Assembly: GCF_965284335.1 (NCBI RefSeq)
Contig: NZ_OZ260076.1
Length of the DNA: 64,000 bases
Reading direction: 5' to 3' (one strand)
Source of the DNA: Tabrizicola_A sp965284335
GTDB lineage: Bacteria; Pseudomonadota; Alphaproteobacteria; Rhodobacterales; Rhodobacteraceae
Of this stretch, positions 37,358 through 44,088 are shown one piece after another; the first letter of the stretch is position 1, and every line of letters begins with the position of its first letter. The notes under the pieces are model-generated. The model did not search any database. It was not told the origin of the DNA and worked only from the letters and a program-made list of their open reading frames with translations. A program made the position numbers and the translations under genes.

Positions 37358-37913
37358 TCACTGGAAAAGCCTGACCGCCTTGGGGCATGACGCGGCGGAA
37401 ACGGTCCAGATCGGGCCTTATAAGATTGTCGAACGCTTTGACGTCGCGCTGGCCTCTCTGGCGCTGCGCCGGGGGCAGGACAAGGCCTTTGAGGCGGCGG
37501 CGAAAAAGGCGGGGGTTCCTCTGCCCGACGCTTCGCGCCATGCGGCAGGCAAGGTCTACAGCGCCTTTTGGACCACGCCCGAGATGTGGCTGGTCGAGGC
37601 CTATTTCGCCACCCATGAAGACATCGTCGCCCATCTGAAACCCGCCTTTGGCGACAGCGCCTCGATCACCGAACAGACCGATGCCTGGGTGCGCTTCGAT
37701 GTGTCGGGCGAGGGGCTTGTGGCGCTGTTTGAGCGGCTGACAAACCTTGATCTGGCAAACCTTCCCGATGGCTTTGCCAGCCGCACGGTGATGGAGCATC
37801 TCGGCGTCTACCTCATCCGCCATTCGGCGAATATGGTCGCGCTTTACGGCCCGCGCTCCTCGGCGCAGGGGCTTTTGCATGCCCTTGAGATCACCGCAAA
37901 GTCGGTGATCTAG
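37350..37913 (+). CDS. mgdD: N-methylglutamate dehydrogenase subunit D (SoxG-type)
   Basis: A 187-residue gamma subunit of sarcosine-oxidase type, a shortened GcvT-like fold. A GTG start at 37350 (VANHWKSLTALGHDAAETVQ) follows GAGGGGGAAC and overlaps the mgdC stop by eight bases. The C-terminal LIRHSANMVALYGPRSSAQG is typical of SoxG. It closes the mgdABCD operon; 55 bases on, a long inverted repeat begins upstream of the regulator gene. Confidence 0.78.
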   Translation: MANHWKSLTALGHDAAETVQIGPYKIVERFDVALASLALRRGQDKAFEAAAKKAGVPLPDASRHAAGKVYSAFWTTPEMWLVEAYFATHEDIVAHLKPAFGDSASITEQTDAWVRFDVSGEGLVALFERLTNLDLANLPDGFASRTVMEHLGVYLIRHSANMVALYGPRSSAQGLLHALEITAKSVI

Positions 37914-37968
37914 CCGCGGTCGGTCTTGGTTCGTCTGACCATTGTGGTGCGGGTGGTTCCAGCGTCAC

Positions 37969-37991
37969 ATGCATGACGCAACGTCATGCAT
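37969..37991. promoter_or_regulatory. 10-bp inverted repeat upstream of the XRE-cupin gene
   Basis: Perfect arms ATGCATGACG and CGTCATGCAT separated by CAA, 95 bases before the regulator start. It has no T-run, so an operator is more likely than a terminator. Which protein binds it is unknown. Confidence 0.5.
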
Positions 37992-38026
37992 ATCTGTCGC
38001 AGCTGCCCGGTCTTGATGAATGCGAT

Positions 38027-38043
38027 GTTTCCTTATAGGAAAA
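38027..38043 (+). promoter_or_regulatory. Candidate autoregulatory operator of the XRE-cupin gene
   Basis: TTTCC-TTATA-GGAAA inverted repeat, 44-59 bases before the ATG. It resembles TTTTC...GAAA sites upstream of mgsA (42321-42338, 42395-42413) and dmmD (52864-52882), although the spacing of the arms varies. Confidence 0.45.
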
Positions 38044-38085
38044 ATTCTCGTATGATTTGAGCCATAAGGCGAATGAGGCCCCGTC

Positions 38086-38745
38086 ATGGAAGACCTGCCC
38101 GACACCTCCGTTTTGCCGCGCACCAAGCCGGCCTTTGACCAAGACCCGCACCGGGTGCGCGAGATCACCGAGCGCAACCTTGAGGCCGCGATTGGCCGCG
38201 AAGTTCGCAACTTTCGCCGCCAGCAGGGCATGACGGTGGCGGATCTTGCGGCGGTGACCGGTTTGTCCATCGGGATGCTCTCCAAGATCGAGAACGGCAA
38301 CACCTCGCCCAGCCTGACCACGCTTCAGGTGCTGTCCCATGCCTTTTCCGTGCCCGTGACGGCGTTTTTCCGCAGCTATGAGGAACGGCGCGAGGCGCAG
38401 CACGTCAAGGCGGGCGCGCATCTTGAAATCGAACGGCGCGGCACGCGGGCAGGGCATCAATACAACCTTCTCGGCCATATCGGTTCCAACTCCTCGGGCG
38501 TGGTGGTCGAGCCCTATCTCATCACCCTGACCACCGAAAGCGACACCTTCCCCGCCTTTCAACACGAGGGGTTGGAACTGCTTTACATGCTGGAAGGCGA
38601 GGTCGATTACCGCCACGGCGACCAAGTCTATCCACTGAAACCGGGAGACACGCTGTTTTTCGATGCCGACGCGCCGCATGGGCCCGAAGTGCTGGTCAAA
38701 CTCCCCGCGCGTTACCTGTCGATCATCTCCTATCCGCAGGGGTGA
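38086..38745 (+). CDS. XRE-family regulator with C-terminal cupin domain
   Basis: A 219-residue regulator. The helix-turn-helix spans about residues 36-90 (EVRNFRRQQGMTVADLAAVTGLS then IGMLSKIENGNTSPSLTTLQ), and a cupin_2 sensor domain lies at 140-215 (HEGLELLYMLEGEVDYRHGD, LKPGDTLFFDADAPHGPEVL). Such proteins often repress amine or amino-acid catabolic genes and sense the small molecule through the cupin. It lies between mgdABCD and the permease/mgs genes, so it is a good candidate regulator of the cluster. Its stop runs into the tandem repeat at 38744. Confidence 0.85.
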   Translation: MEDLPDTSVLPRTKPAFDQDPHRVREITERNLEAAIGREVRNFRRQQGMTVADLAAVTGLSIGMLSKIENGNTSPSLTTLQVLSHAFSVPVTAFFRSYEERREAQHVKAGAHLEIERRGTRAGHQYNLLGHIGSNSSGVVVEPYLITLTTESDTFPAFQHEGLELLYMLEGEVDYRHGDQVYPLKPGDTLFFDADAPHGPEVLVKLPARYLSIISYPQG

Positions 38746-38890
38746 GGCGGATCAGAAAACAGTCCAGTGGACTGTTTTCCCGCCGAACGCCCGAGCACGC
38801 CTGCGAGGGCCGGAAGAGGCGGATCAGAAAACAGTCCAGTGGACTGTTTTCCTGGCCAGAACGCCCGAGCACACCTGCGAGGGCCGGGCC
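38744..38890. repeat. Two tandem 72-bp repeats each with a near-perfect palindrome
   Basis: Units begin GAGGCGGATCAG at 38744 and 38816. Each holds a 25-bp palindrome (38755-38779, 38827-38851) with arms GAAAACAGTCCA/TGGACTGTTTTC around one central G. The rest of each unit is also shared: CGAACGCCCGAGCACGC-like sequence, then CTGCGAGGGCCGG. The units differ by a few bases and a three-base insertion. The array begins at the stop codon of the regulator gene. Confidence 0.88.
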
Positions 38891-38960
38891 GTTCTTCGTC
38901 GCACGTTCGTGCGCTCATCGCTGGGCCGCGCTCCGATGAGGGTCGAAGACCCCGAAGAGG
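38891..38960. other. Hairpin-rich spacer after the tandem repeat
   Basis: GCACG-TTC-GTGC (38901-38912) is followed by CTCATCG (38914-38920) pairing with CGATGAG (38934-38940). This two-hairpin layout resembles the repeat family at 1-73 and 20121-20193, but sequence identity is low, so kinship is only possible. Confidence 0.4.
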
Positions 38961-39239
38961 TCAGCGCCGATCGCGCTCCCAGATCGCGCGGCGCAGACGG
39001 GCTGTGCGATAGGCATCCATCATCGCAATCGCCCAGACAAACAGCGCCCCCGCCATCTTGCCGACGAAAGACACCTCAGGCGCGGCGGTTTTCAGCGTAA
39101 AGGCCCCCAAGAGCAGCGCGAAGAATACAAAGGTCAGCCCGCGCACGGGCTGGCGGTTCATCACTTGGCCCATGCCGGGCAAAAGCGTGGCGATTGCCAG
39201 CACAAGATGCGGGTGCGGGGGGGCTTTTGCAGCACTCAT
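38961..39239 (-). CDS. Small membrane protein, function unknown
   Basis: A 92-residue protein with about three hydrophobic segments: LVLAIATLLPGMGQVMNRQP, LTFVFFALLLGAFTL and AGALFVWAIAMMDAYRTA. The GMGQVMNRQPVRGL turn resembles the short membrane proteins related to DUF5683/TM2, which have a PGxGQxxxG-type motif, but I do not assign it. It overlaps the upstream gene by four bases (ATGA) and lies at the end of a minus-strand run. Confidence 0.65.
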   Translation of the reverse strand: MSAAKAPPHPHLVLAIATLLPGMGQVMNRQPVRGLTFVFFALLLGAFTLKTAAPEVSFVGKMAGALFVWAIAMMDAYRTARLRRAIWERDRR

Positions 39240-39904
39240 GGGACGGCCTTTGTCAGGGTTTGGCGCAGGGCCAAGAGGGTGTCGATCAAGGGGATCAGCC
39301 GTTCGGCCCCCAAGGGGGCCATGCCCACCTCAGAATCGCGGAAAATCAAGAACCGCCCCCGTTCGGCCTCATCGGCCAGGATCACAAGCCGCAAGCCTTT
39401 GGGTGAAATCACCAGTTCTTTCACCTTGGGATCGGCAAACACCGCCAGATGCGGCGCGATCAGCTCCAGCGGCGGCACGCCGCTGGCGTCATCGCTGCGC
39501 AGCCCAGTGCCGTCGGGCAGCAGGCTGGGGCAGGGCAGCGATTGCGGCAGGTTGGGAAAATGGGAAAACGGCTCGTTCCCAATGGGGCGGGCCATGATGT
39601 CGAGCGTAGCCCTCACCGGCATCGGCGCAGGCAGCGTCAGCATCACCCAAAGCGCGGGCAGCTTGCGAAAGGTCAGGCTGTCGGGGATGGCCTGCAAATC
39701 AAAGGCCGTCTCCTCCACATGGGCGGTGATCCGAGGAAAGCCGGTGGGCTCGATACGGGTGGTGACACGGGTGAAAAGGGGCATAACGCTGCGAAAATAG
39801 CCCGACCGCGCAGCTTTACGGGTCATATAGGCCGCAGCCGTTGTCCAAGCCAGCCAAAGGGCAGTTGCCCCAAGGGCGGCGGCAAGAAGGGAAAGAGAGG
39901 TCAT
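39236..39904 (-). CDS. Membrane-anchored protein, function unknown
   Basis: A 222-residue protein with one N-terminal hydrophobic segment (about residues 3-27), then a soluble domain with no motif I recognise. The HLAVFADPKVKELVISPKGL and ERGRFLIFRDSEVG stretches suggest alternating beta strands. It is translationally coupled to the small membrane protein downstream. A strong stem-loop at 39920-39950 separates it from the APC permease, so it may be transcribed separately. Confidence 0.6.
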   Translation of the reverse strand: MTSLSLLAAALGATALWLAWTTAAAYMTRKAARSGYFRSVMPLFTRVTTRIEPTGFPRITAHVEETAFDLQAIPDSLTFRKLPALWVMLTLPAPMPVRATLDIMARPIGNEPFSHFPNLPQSLPCPSLLPDGTGLRSDDASGVPPLELIAPHLAVFADPKVKELVISPKGLRLVILADEAERGRFLIFRDSEVGMAPLGAERLIPLIDTLLALRQTLTKAVP

Positions 39905-39919
39905 CGGGCACTTTCAAGA

Positions 39920-39950
39920 CGCTGGCCCGCCCATTGCAGGCGGGCCAGCG
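39920..39950 (-). terminator. Stem-loop after the APC permease operon
   Basis: Twelve-base perfect arms CGCTGGCCCGCC/GGCGGGCCAGCG with a seven-base loop, located directly after the permease stop on the minus strand. The following bases (TCTTGAAAG on that strand) make a weak T-run. Confidence 0.6.
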
Positions 39951-39958
39951 AGGAAGGG

Positions 39959-41395
39959 TCAATAGCCCTGCGGCTTTGGCCAAGGCATGGTGAACTGCGC
40001 ACCACGGTTCACAAAGCGATAGCGCCAGAAGTGGAACCACAGCGACACCACGATGTAGAACCCGATCATCGCGACAAGCTGGGTGCCATAGCCCAAGAAC
40101 ACCGCAAAGAAGGTGATCCCGCACAGGCACAACAGCACAATCGCCGGGATCGGGTGGAACGGGTGTTCATAGCCGCGCTTGATAGTGCCCATGGGCCACT
40201 TCTTGCGGAACATCAGGATGTTCAGCGGCATGAAAGTATAGCCCAAAAGCCCAGACAGGATCGAGAAGGTGATCACCTGATCCAGCGGCGCGCCCAAGGC
40301 AAAGATCAGCGCGATCGGCACCAAGAACACAATGGCGCGATAGGGCGTGCGGTATTGCGGATGCACCGCGCCGAACCATGCGGGCAGATACTTGTCCCGA
40401 CCCAGCGCAAACCATGCGCGCGAGGCATCGTTGATACAGCCATTGGCGCTGGCAAGGGTGGCAAACAGCGTGCCAAAGCCCAAGAACCACACCAGCGCAT
40501 TTGATCCCGACAAGCGTGCGGTATCAAACAACGGCGCGACCGATCCGCTCACACCATCGCCCAGAAACTCCCACGGCAGCACGCCCGAACAGACATACCA
40601 CGTCAACGTCGCGGCAATCAGCAGGGTCATGATCCCGGCCAGCGTGCCAAAGGGCAACGCGCGTGCAGGCGAGCGCACCTCTTCGGCGGCCTGCGTCGTG
40701 CCTTCGATGCCGAGATAGAACCACAGACCAAAGTGCATCGCCGCCAGAACGCCGATCCAACCATAGGGCAGCTCATGGCCCTCAAACAGCGCCGCATGCT
40801 GCATGATCCCGCCGCCCAGAATGCCGCTGGTCGACAAGAACAACACGATGATCGCACAAAAGGCGATGGCGGTGATGACAAGGTTAAAGGTCAGCGTCGC
40901 CAAAACCCCGCGATAGTTCAGCCAGGCCAGGAACATGATGACCAAGATGATGAACGGACGCTGATCCAACTCGCCACTATAGCCGGTCATCGTCGCCACG
41001 ACCGAAATCAGATAGCCCGCCGTGATCGCATTGGCCGCCTCTAGCATGGTATAGGCGAACACAAGGTAAAGCCCGACGTTAAACGCCATCAGCGGGCCGA
41101 TGATATGCTTGGCTTGGGTATACTGGCCCCCCGCCGCCGCAACGGTCGAGGTTACCTCGGAATCGATCATAGCCACGCAAGAATACAAGATCCCCGCGAA
41201 CCAGCAGGCCATAAGGGCGGCATAGGCCCCGCCTTTGCCCACGGCAAAGTTCCAGCCCATATATTCGCCGACCAGAACGATACCAACGCCCAGCGCCCAA
41301 ACATGGGCCGGGCCAAGAACGCGCAACAAACCAACCTTGGTGCCATGCGGCCCCATGCCGTCGCGCTCCGACGATGTGATGTCAAAATCTGCCAT
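39959..41395 (-). CDS. APC-superfamily permease
   Basis: A 478-residue permease with about twelve transmembrane segments. GPAHVWALGVGIVLVGEYMG opens helix 1 with the unwound glycine segment typical of APC transporters. EVRSPARALPFGTLAGIMTL near residue 238 and NDASRAWFALGRDKYLPAWF near residue 316 resemble the ethanolamine/amino-acid permease group. It is the last gene of a run led by three tiny membrane-protein genes, which is divergent from mgsABC-gmaS. Transport of a methylated amine, ethanolamine-like compound or amino acid is inferred from context. Confidence 0.8.
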   Translation of the reverse strand: MADFDITSSERDGMGPHGTKVGLLRVLGPAHVWALGVGIVLVGEYMGWNFAVGKGGAYAALMACWFAGILYSCVAMIDSEVTSTVAAAGGQYTQAKHIIGPLMAFNVGLYLVFAYTMLEAANAITAGYLISVVATMTGYSGELDQRPFIILVIMFLAWLNYRGVLATLTFNLVITAIAFCAIIVLFLSTSGILGGGIMQHAALFEGHELPYGWIGVLAAMHFGLWFYLGIEGTTQAAEEVRSPARALPFGTLAGIMTLLIAATLTWYVCSGVLPWEFLGDGVSGSVAPLFDTARLSGSNALVWFLGFGTLFATLASANGCINDASRAWFALGRDKYLPAWFGAVHPQYRTPYRAIVFLVPIALIFALGAPLDQVITFSILSGLLGYTFMPLNILMFRKKWPMGTIKRGYEHPFHPIPAIVLLCLCGITFFAVFLGYGTQLVAMIGFYIVVSLWFHFWRYRFVNRGAQFTMPWPKPQGY

Positions 41396-41402
41396 GATGC
41401 GT

Positions 41403-41573
41403 TTACCCTTTGTGGGATTCTTCGGTCATGGCCTCAAGCTCGCCTTCGCGCGAGGAGGTCAGGACATCTTCGGAATAGGTGCTGTCGGTCTTGAACCAAT
41501 CCACCACCATGTGAAGGCCAAGCAGGGCCGCAAGACCCCAGGCCGCGTATTCGATGTAATTCCAGGTTTCCAT
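41403..41573 (-). CDS. 56-residue single-span membrane protein
   Basis: METWNYIEYAAWGLAALLGL onward. There is one hydrophobic helix (about residues 7-24), then a charged tail with DWFKTDSTYSEDVLTSSREG. AGGGGG lies five bases before the ATG. It starts nine bases after the stop of the 126-residue protein and ends seven bases before the permease start. It matches no family I know. Its conserved place next to a permease suggests an accessory subunit, which is inference. Confidence 0.65.
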   Translation of the reverse strand: METWNYIEYAAWGLAALLGLHMVVDWFKTDSTYSEDVLTSSREGELEAMTEESHKG

Positions 41574-41582
41574 CGCAGCCCC

Positions 41583-41963
41583 CTATTTATCGCCAAATTT
41601 TTCAGAGATCACTTCGCGGTATTCCACCTCTGAAAACTTCAGCATCAGGAAGTAATAGGCGACGATCACCGCGATCATCACCAAGAGCGCACCACCGGTG
41701 AAGCTATAGTCGAAACGGGCGAGAATGAGGTCATGCGCGGTTTCGGGGGTAAAGCCCAACGCCTCGTATTGCGTGGCTTGCGCGGCGTTTTGGCCCAGAC
41801 TTTCCCATGTCGGATTCTCAACCGGGGTCTCCACGGTTTTCGCCGCACCCGCCAAATTCAGCCACAAAGGCACGAACAAGGCGCCCAGTGTCATGGTCAC
41901 CAGCACGATCACATCAATGATTTGGCTGAATTTGCTTTGGGTTGGGGGGATATAATGGCTCAT
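41583..41963 (-). CDS. 126-residue two-span membrane protein
   Basis: MSHYIPPTQSKFSQIIDVIV onward. Helix 1 lies at about residues 14-39 (IIDVIVLVTMTLGALFVPLW) and helix 2 at about 92-110 (GGALLVMIAVIVAYYFLMLK). The loop between them (about 50 residues, with NPTWESLGQNAAQATQYEAL) should be on the periplasmic side. It ends in acidic EVEYREVISEKFGDK. It starts two bases after the preceding gene. No family recognised. Confidence 0.7.
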   Translation of the reverse strand: MSHYIPPTQSKFSQIIDVIVLVTMTLGALFVPLWLNLAGAAKTVETPVENPTWESLGQNAAQATQYEALGFTPETAHDLILARFDYSFTGGALLVMIAVIVAYYFLMLKFSEVEYREVISEKFGDK

Positions 41964-41965
41964 TC

Positions 41966-42247
41966 TTAGCGCCCCCGTGCTTCGTCAAGGAATTTGATAT
42001 CAAGGCCATACATGAAATCGCGGTCCTCGCGATAATGACGCAGCATGGCCAGAATGGCGGCAGTGTTGAACAAAAGCACCACACCACCCGCGCAGAGCAA
42101 CACGGTGCGTGCCGCGCTGGATGGGGCAAGATCCCAGGTGCCTATGGCGACGAAGATAATCGCAAACCACAGGCCAATCACGAACGCCCATGCCACAGAG
42201 ACATCGCGTTTGTGCATCGCCTCAATCCGTTGATTTAGGTCAGACAC
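41966..42247 (-). CDS. 93-residue two-span membrane protein
   Basis: VSDLNQRIEAMHKRDVSVAW onward. Two hydrophobic helices lie at about residues 17-36 and 46-68, and a charged C-terminus has RHYREDRDFMYGLDIKFLDE. The GTG at 42247 is preferred because a GGGAGGG site lies four bases upstream. A longer upstream start is possible. It is first in the four-gene run toward the APC permease. Function unknown. Confidence 0.68.
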   Translation of the reverse strand: MSDLNQRIEAMHKRDVSVAWAFVIGLWFAIIFVAIGTWDLAPSSAARTVLLCAGGVVLLFNTAAILAMLRHYREDRDFMYGLDIKFLDEARGR

Positions 42248-42320
42248 GTTTCCCTCCCTTAGGCCCTTTTGCATTGCCGGGTCTCGCTGGGCCTCTCGCT
42301 GTTTCGCTCTCCGGCAAATT

Positions 42321-42429
42321 TGTTTTCTGTAGGGAAAGCGGGGTGCGGCAATCTGTCAAGCAAAACCTGCCCAAACTTTAGGCAATCGGAAAACTTTTCC
42401 CGATTAGGAAAAAAAGTTTCTTCACAGTT
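42321..42429. promoter_or_regulatory. Control region of the divergent permease and mgsABC-gmaS genes
   Basis: It holds TGTTTTC-TGTAGG-GAAAG (42321-42338), the 15-base TGCGGCAATCTGTCA (42344-42358), and a block CCCGATT-AGGAAAAAAAG-TTTCTTCACAGTT (42399-42429) overlapped by TTTTCC-CGATTA-GGAAAA (42395-42412). The 15-base word is repeated exactly at 49367-49381, and the block nearly so at 49298-49338, both upstream of the amt-like gene. Confidence 0.55.
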
Positions 42430-42488
42430 GATAGGTCGAATCTTCGGTGCTAGCGTCAGCGTCAAGCAAATCAAAAGGAGGCGAATCC

Positions 42489-43385
42489 ATGTGCGGAATC
42501 GTTGGGTTGTTTTTGAAAGACCCAAAGCTTGAACCCCAGCTTGGGGCCATGTTGACAGACATGCTGATCACCATGACAGACCGCGGCCCGGATTCTGCCG
42601 GGATCGCGATTTATTCCTCAGCGGGCAAGGGGTTGGGCAAATTGACCGTCCAGTCCGCGCACCCTGAAAAGGACTTCAAGGGGCTGGATGGTGATCTGAA
42701 AGAAGCCATCGGCGCGCCTGTGGCGATGATCGTCAAATCCACCCATGCCGTGCTTGAGGTGCCCTTGGGTCAGCTGGACGCAGCCCGCTCGGCGGTGGCG
42801 CATCTGCGGCCGGGGATCAAGGTGATGTCTTCGGGCGAAAACATCGAGATTTTCAAAGAGGTGGGTTTGCCTAAAGATGTGGCAGCACGCTTTGAAGTGT
42901 CCAAGATGGCTGGAACCCACGGCATCGGCCACACCCGCATGGCTACCGAATCGGCCGTGACCACCATGGGCGCGCACCCGTTCTCGACCGGGCCGGATCA
43001 GTGCCTTGTCCACAACGGGAGCCTGTCGAATCACAACGGCGTTCGGCGCGAGCTGAAGCGTCTGGGCATGACCTTTGAAACCGAGAACGACACCGAGGTG
43101 GGCGCGGCCTTCATCAGCCACAAGCTGCAAACCGGCGAAACGCTGGGCAATGCGCTTGAGGCAACGCTGACCGATCTGGATGGCTTCTTCACCTTTGTCG
43201 TCGGCACCCACAACGGCTTTGGCGTGGTGCGCGATCCCATCGCTTGCAAGCCCGCTGTCATGGCCGAAACCGATCAATATGTGGCCTTCGGCAGCGAATA
43301 CCGCGCGCTGGTCAACCTGCCGGGCATCGAAGACGCCCGCGTCTGGGAGCCCGAGCCCGCCACTGTATACTTCTGGGAGCGTTGA
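42489..43385 (+). CDS. mgsA: N-methylglutamate synthase subunit A (class II glutamine amidotransferase type)
   Basis: A 298-residue protein with an N-terminal nucleophile domain. MCGIVGLFLKDP has Cys2 as the catalytic residue, GTHGIGHTRMATES is the conserved arginine segment, and VHNGSLSNHNGVRRELKRLG binds glutamine. In methylamine users MgsABC transfers the methylamine group from gamma-glutamylmethylamide to give N-methylglutamate. The fold is shared with GlxB proteins of unknown role. A very strong AAAGGAGG site precedes the ATG at 42489. First gene of mgsABC-gmaS. Confidence 0.85.
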   Translation: MCGIVGLFLKDPKLEPQLGAMLTDMLITMTDRGPDSAGIAIYSSAGKGLGKLTVQSAHPEKDFKGLDGDLKEAIGAPVAMIVKSTHAVLEVPLGQLDAARSAVAHLRPGIKVMSSGENIEIFKEVGLPKDVAARFEVSKMAGTHGIGHTRMATESAVTTMGAHPFSTGPDQCLVHNGSLSNHNGVRRELKRLGMTFETENDTEVGAAFISHKLQTGETLGNALEATLTDLDGFFTFVVGTHNGFGVVRDPIACKPAVMAETDQYVAFGSEYRALVNLPGIEDARVWEPEPATVYFWER

Positions 43386-43389
43386 GAGA

Positions 43390-44079
43390 ATGCAGACTTT
43401 CGATCTGGAAAAAGAGGGCCTGCGCGCGTTGAACTCCTCGCTGCACGAGCTGAAGGGTCAGACCAACATGACCTCGTGGGAGGTCATCAACCCCAAGGGT
43501 GCGCATGCCATTGCCGCCGGTGTCGATGCGCCGGTTGATATCACCGTGCGTGGCTCGACGGGCTATTACTGCGCGGGCATGAACAAGCAGGCGACGATTC
43601 GCATCAAAGGATCGGCCGGGCCGGGTGTTGCGGAAAACATGATGTCGGGCACCGTCATCATCGACGGTAATGCCAGCCAATATGCCGGGGCAACCGGGCG
43701 CGGTGGGCTTTTGGTGGTCAAAGGCAATGCCTCGTCGCGCTGCGGCGTGTCGATGAAAGGCATCGACATCGTGGTGCATGGCTCCATCGGCCATATGTCG
43801 GCCTTTATGGCGCAATCGGGCAATCTTGTTGTCTTGGGTGATGCCGGCGAAGCGCTGGGCGACAGCTTGTATGAAGCGCGTCTCTTTGTGCGCGGCTCGG
43901 TGAAATCGCTGGGTGCCGACTGCATCGAAAAAGAAATGCGCCCCGAACATCTGGCCCTCTTGGCCGATCTTCTCAAGCGCGGCGAAGCCGATGGCAAAGC
44001 CAAGCCCGAAGAGTTCAAGCGCTATGGCTCTGCCCGTAAACTTTACAACTTCAACATCGACAATGCGTCGGCCTACTGA
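43390..44079 (+). CDS. mgsB: N-methylglutamate synthase subunit B (GltB C-terminal domain type)
   Basis: A 229-residue protein with the right-handed beta-helix of the glutamate synthase alpha-subunit C-terminus. Glycine repeats (GSTGYYCAGMNKQATIRIKG, GNASQYAGATGRGGLLVVKG, GSIGHMSAFMAQSGNLVVLG) recur about every 20 residues. It serves as a structural partner in MgsABC. It lies four bases after mgsA and nine before mgsC. Alone it could be called GlxC; the gmaS context decides for MgsB. Confidence 0.84.
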   Translation: MQTFDLEKEGLRALNSSLHELKGQTNMTSWEVINPKGAHAIAAGVDAPVDITVRGSTGYYCAGMNKQATIRIKGSAGPGVAENMMSGTVIIDGNASQYAGATGRGGLLVVKGNASSRCGVSMKGIDIVVHGSIGHMSAFMAQSGNLVVLGDAGEALGDSLYEARLFVRGSVKSLGADCIEKEMRPEHLALLADLLKRGEADGKAKPEEFKRYGSARKLYNFNIDNASAY

Positions 44080-44088
44080 GGCGAGAGA

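Noticed and set aside
32867..37913. Naming the four-gene operon soxBDAG (sarcosine oxidase)
   Set aside because: Possible by homology alone, but mgsABC-gmaS nearby and the lost zinc ligands of the small subunit favour N-methylglutamate dehydrogenase.
39449..40504. 351-residue plus-strand open frame over the permease region
   Set aside because: Lies antisense to the membrane protein and APC permease genes; rich in Gln, His and Arg without a domain.
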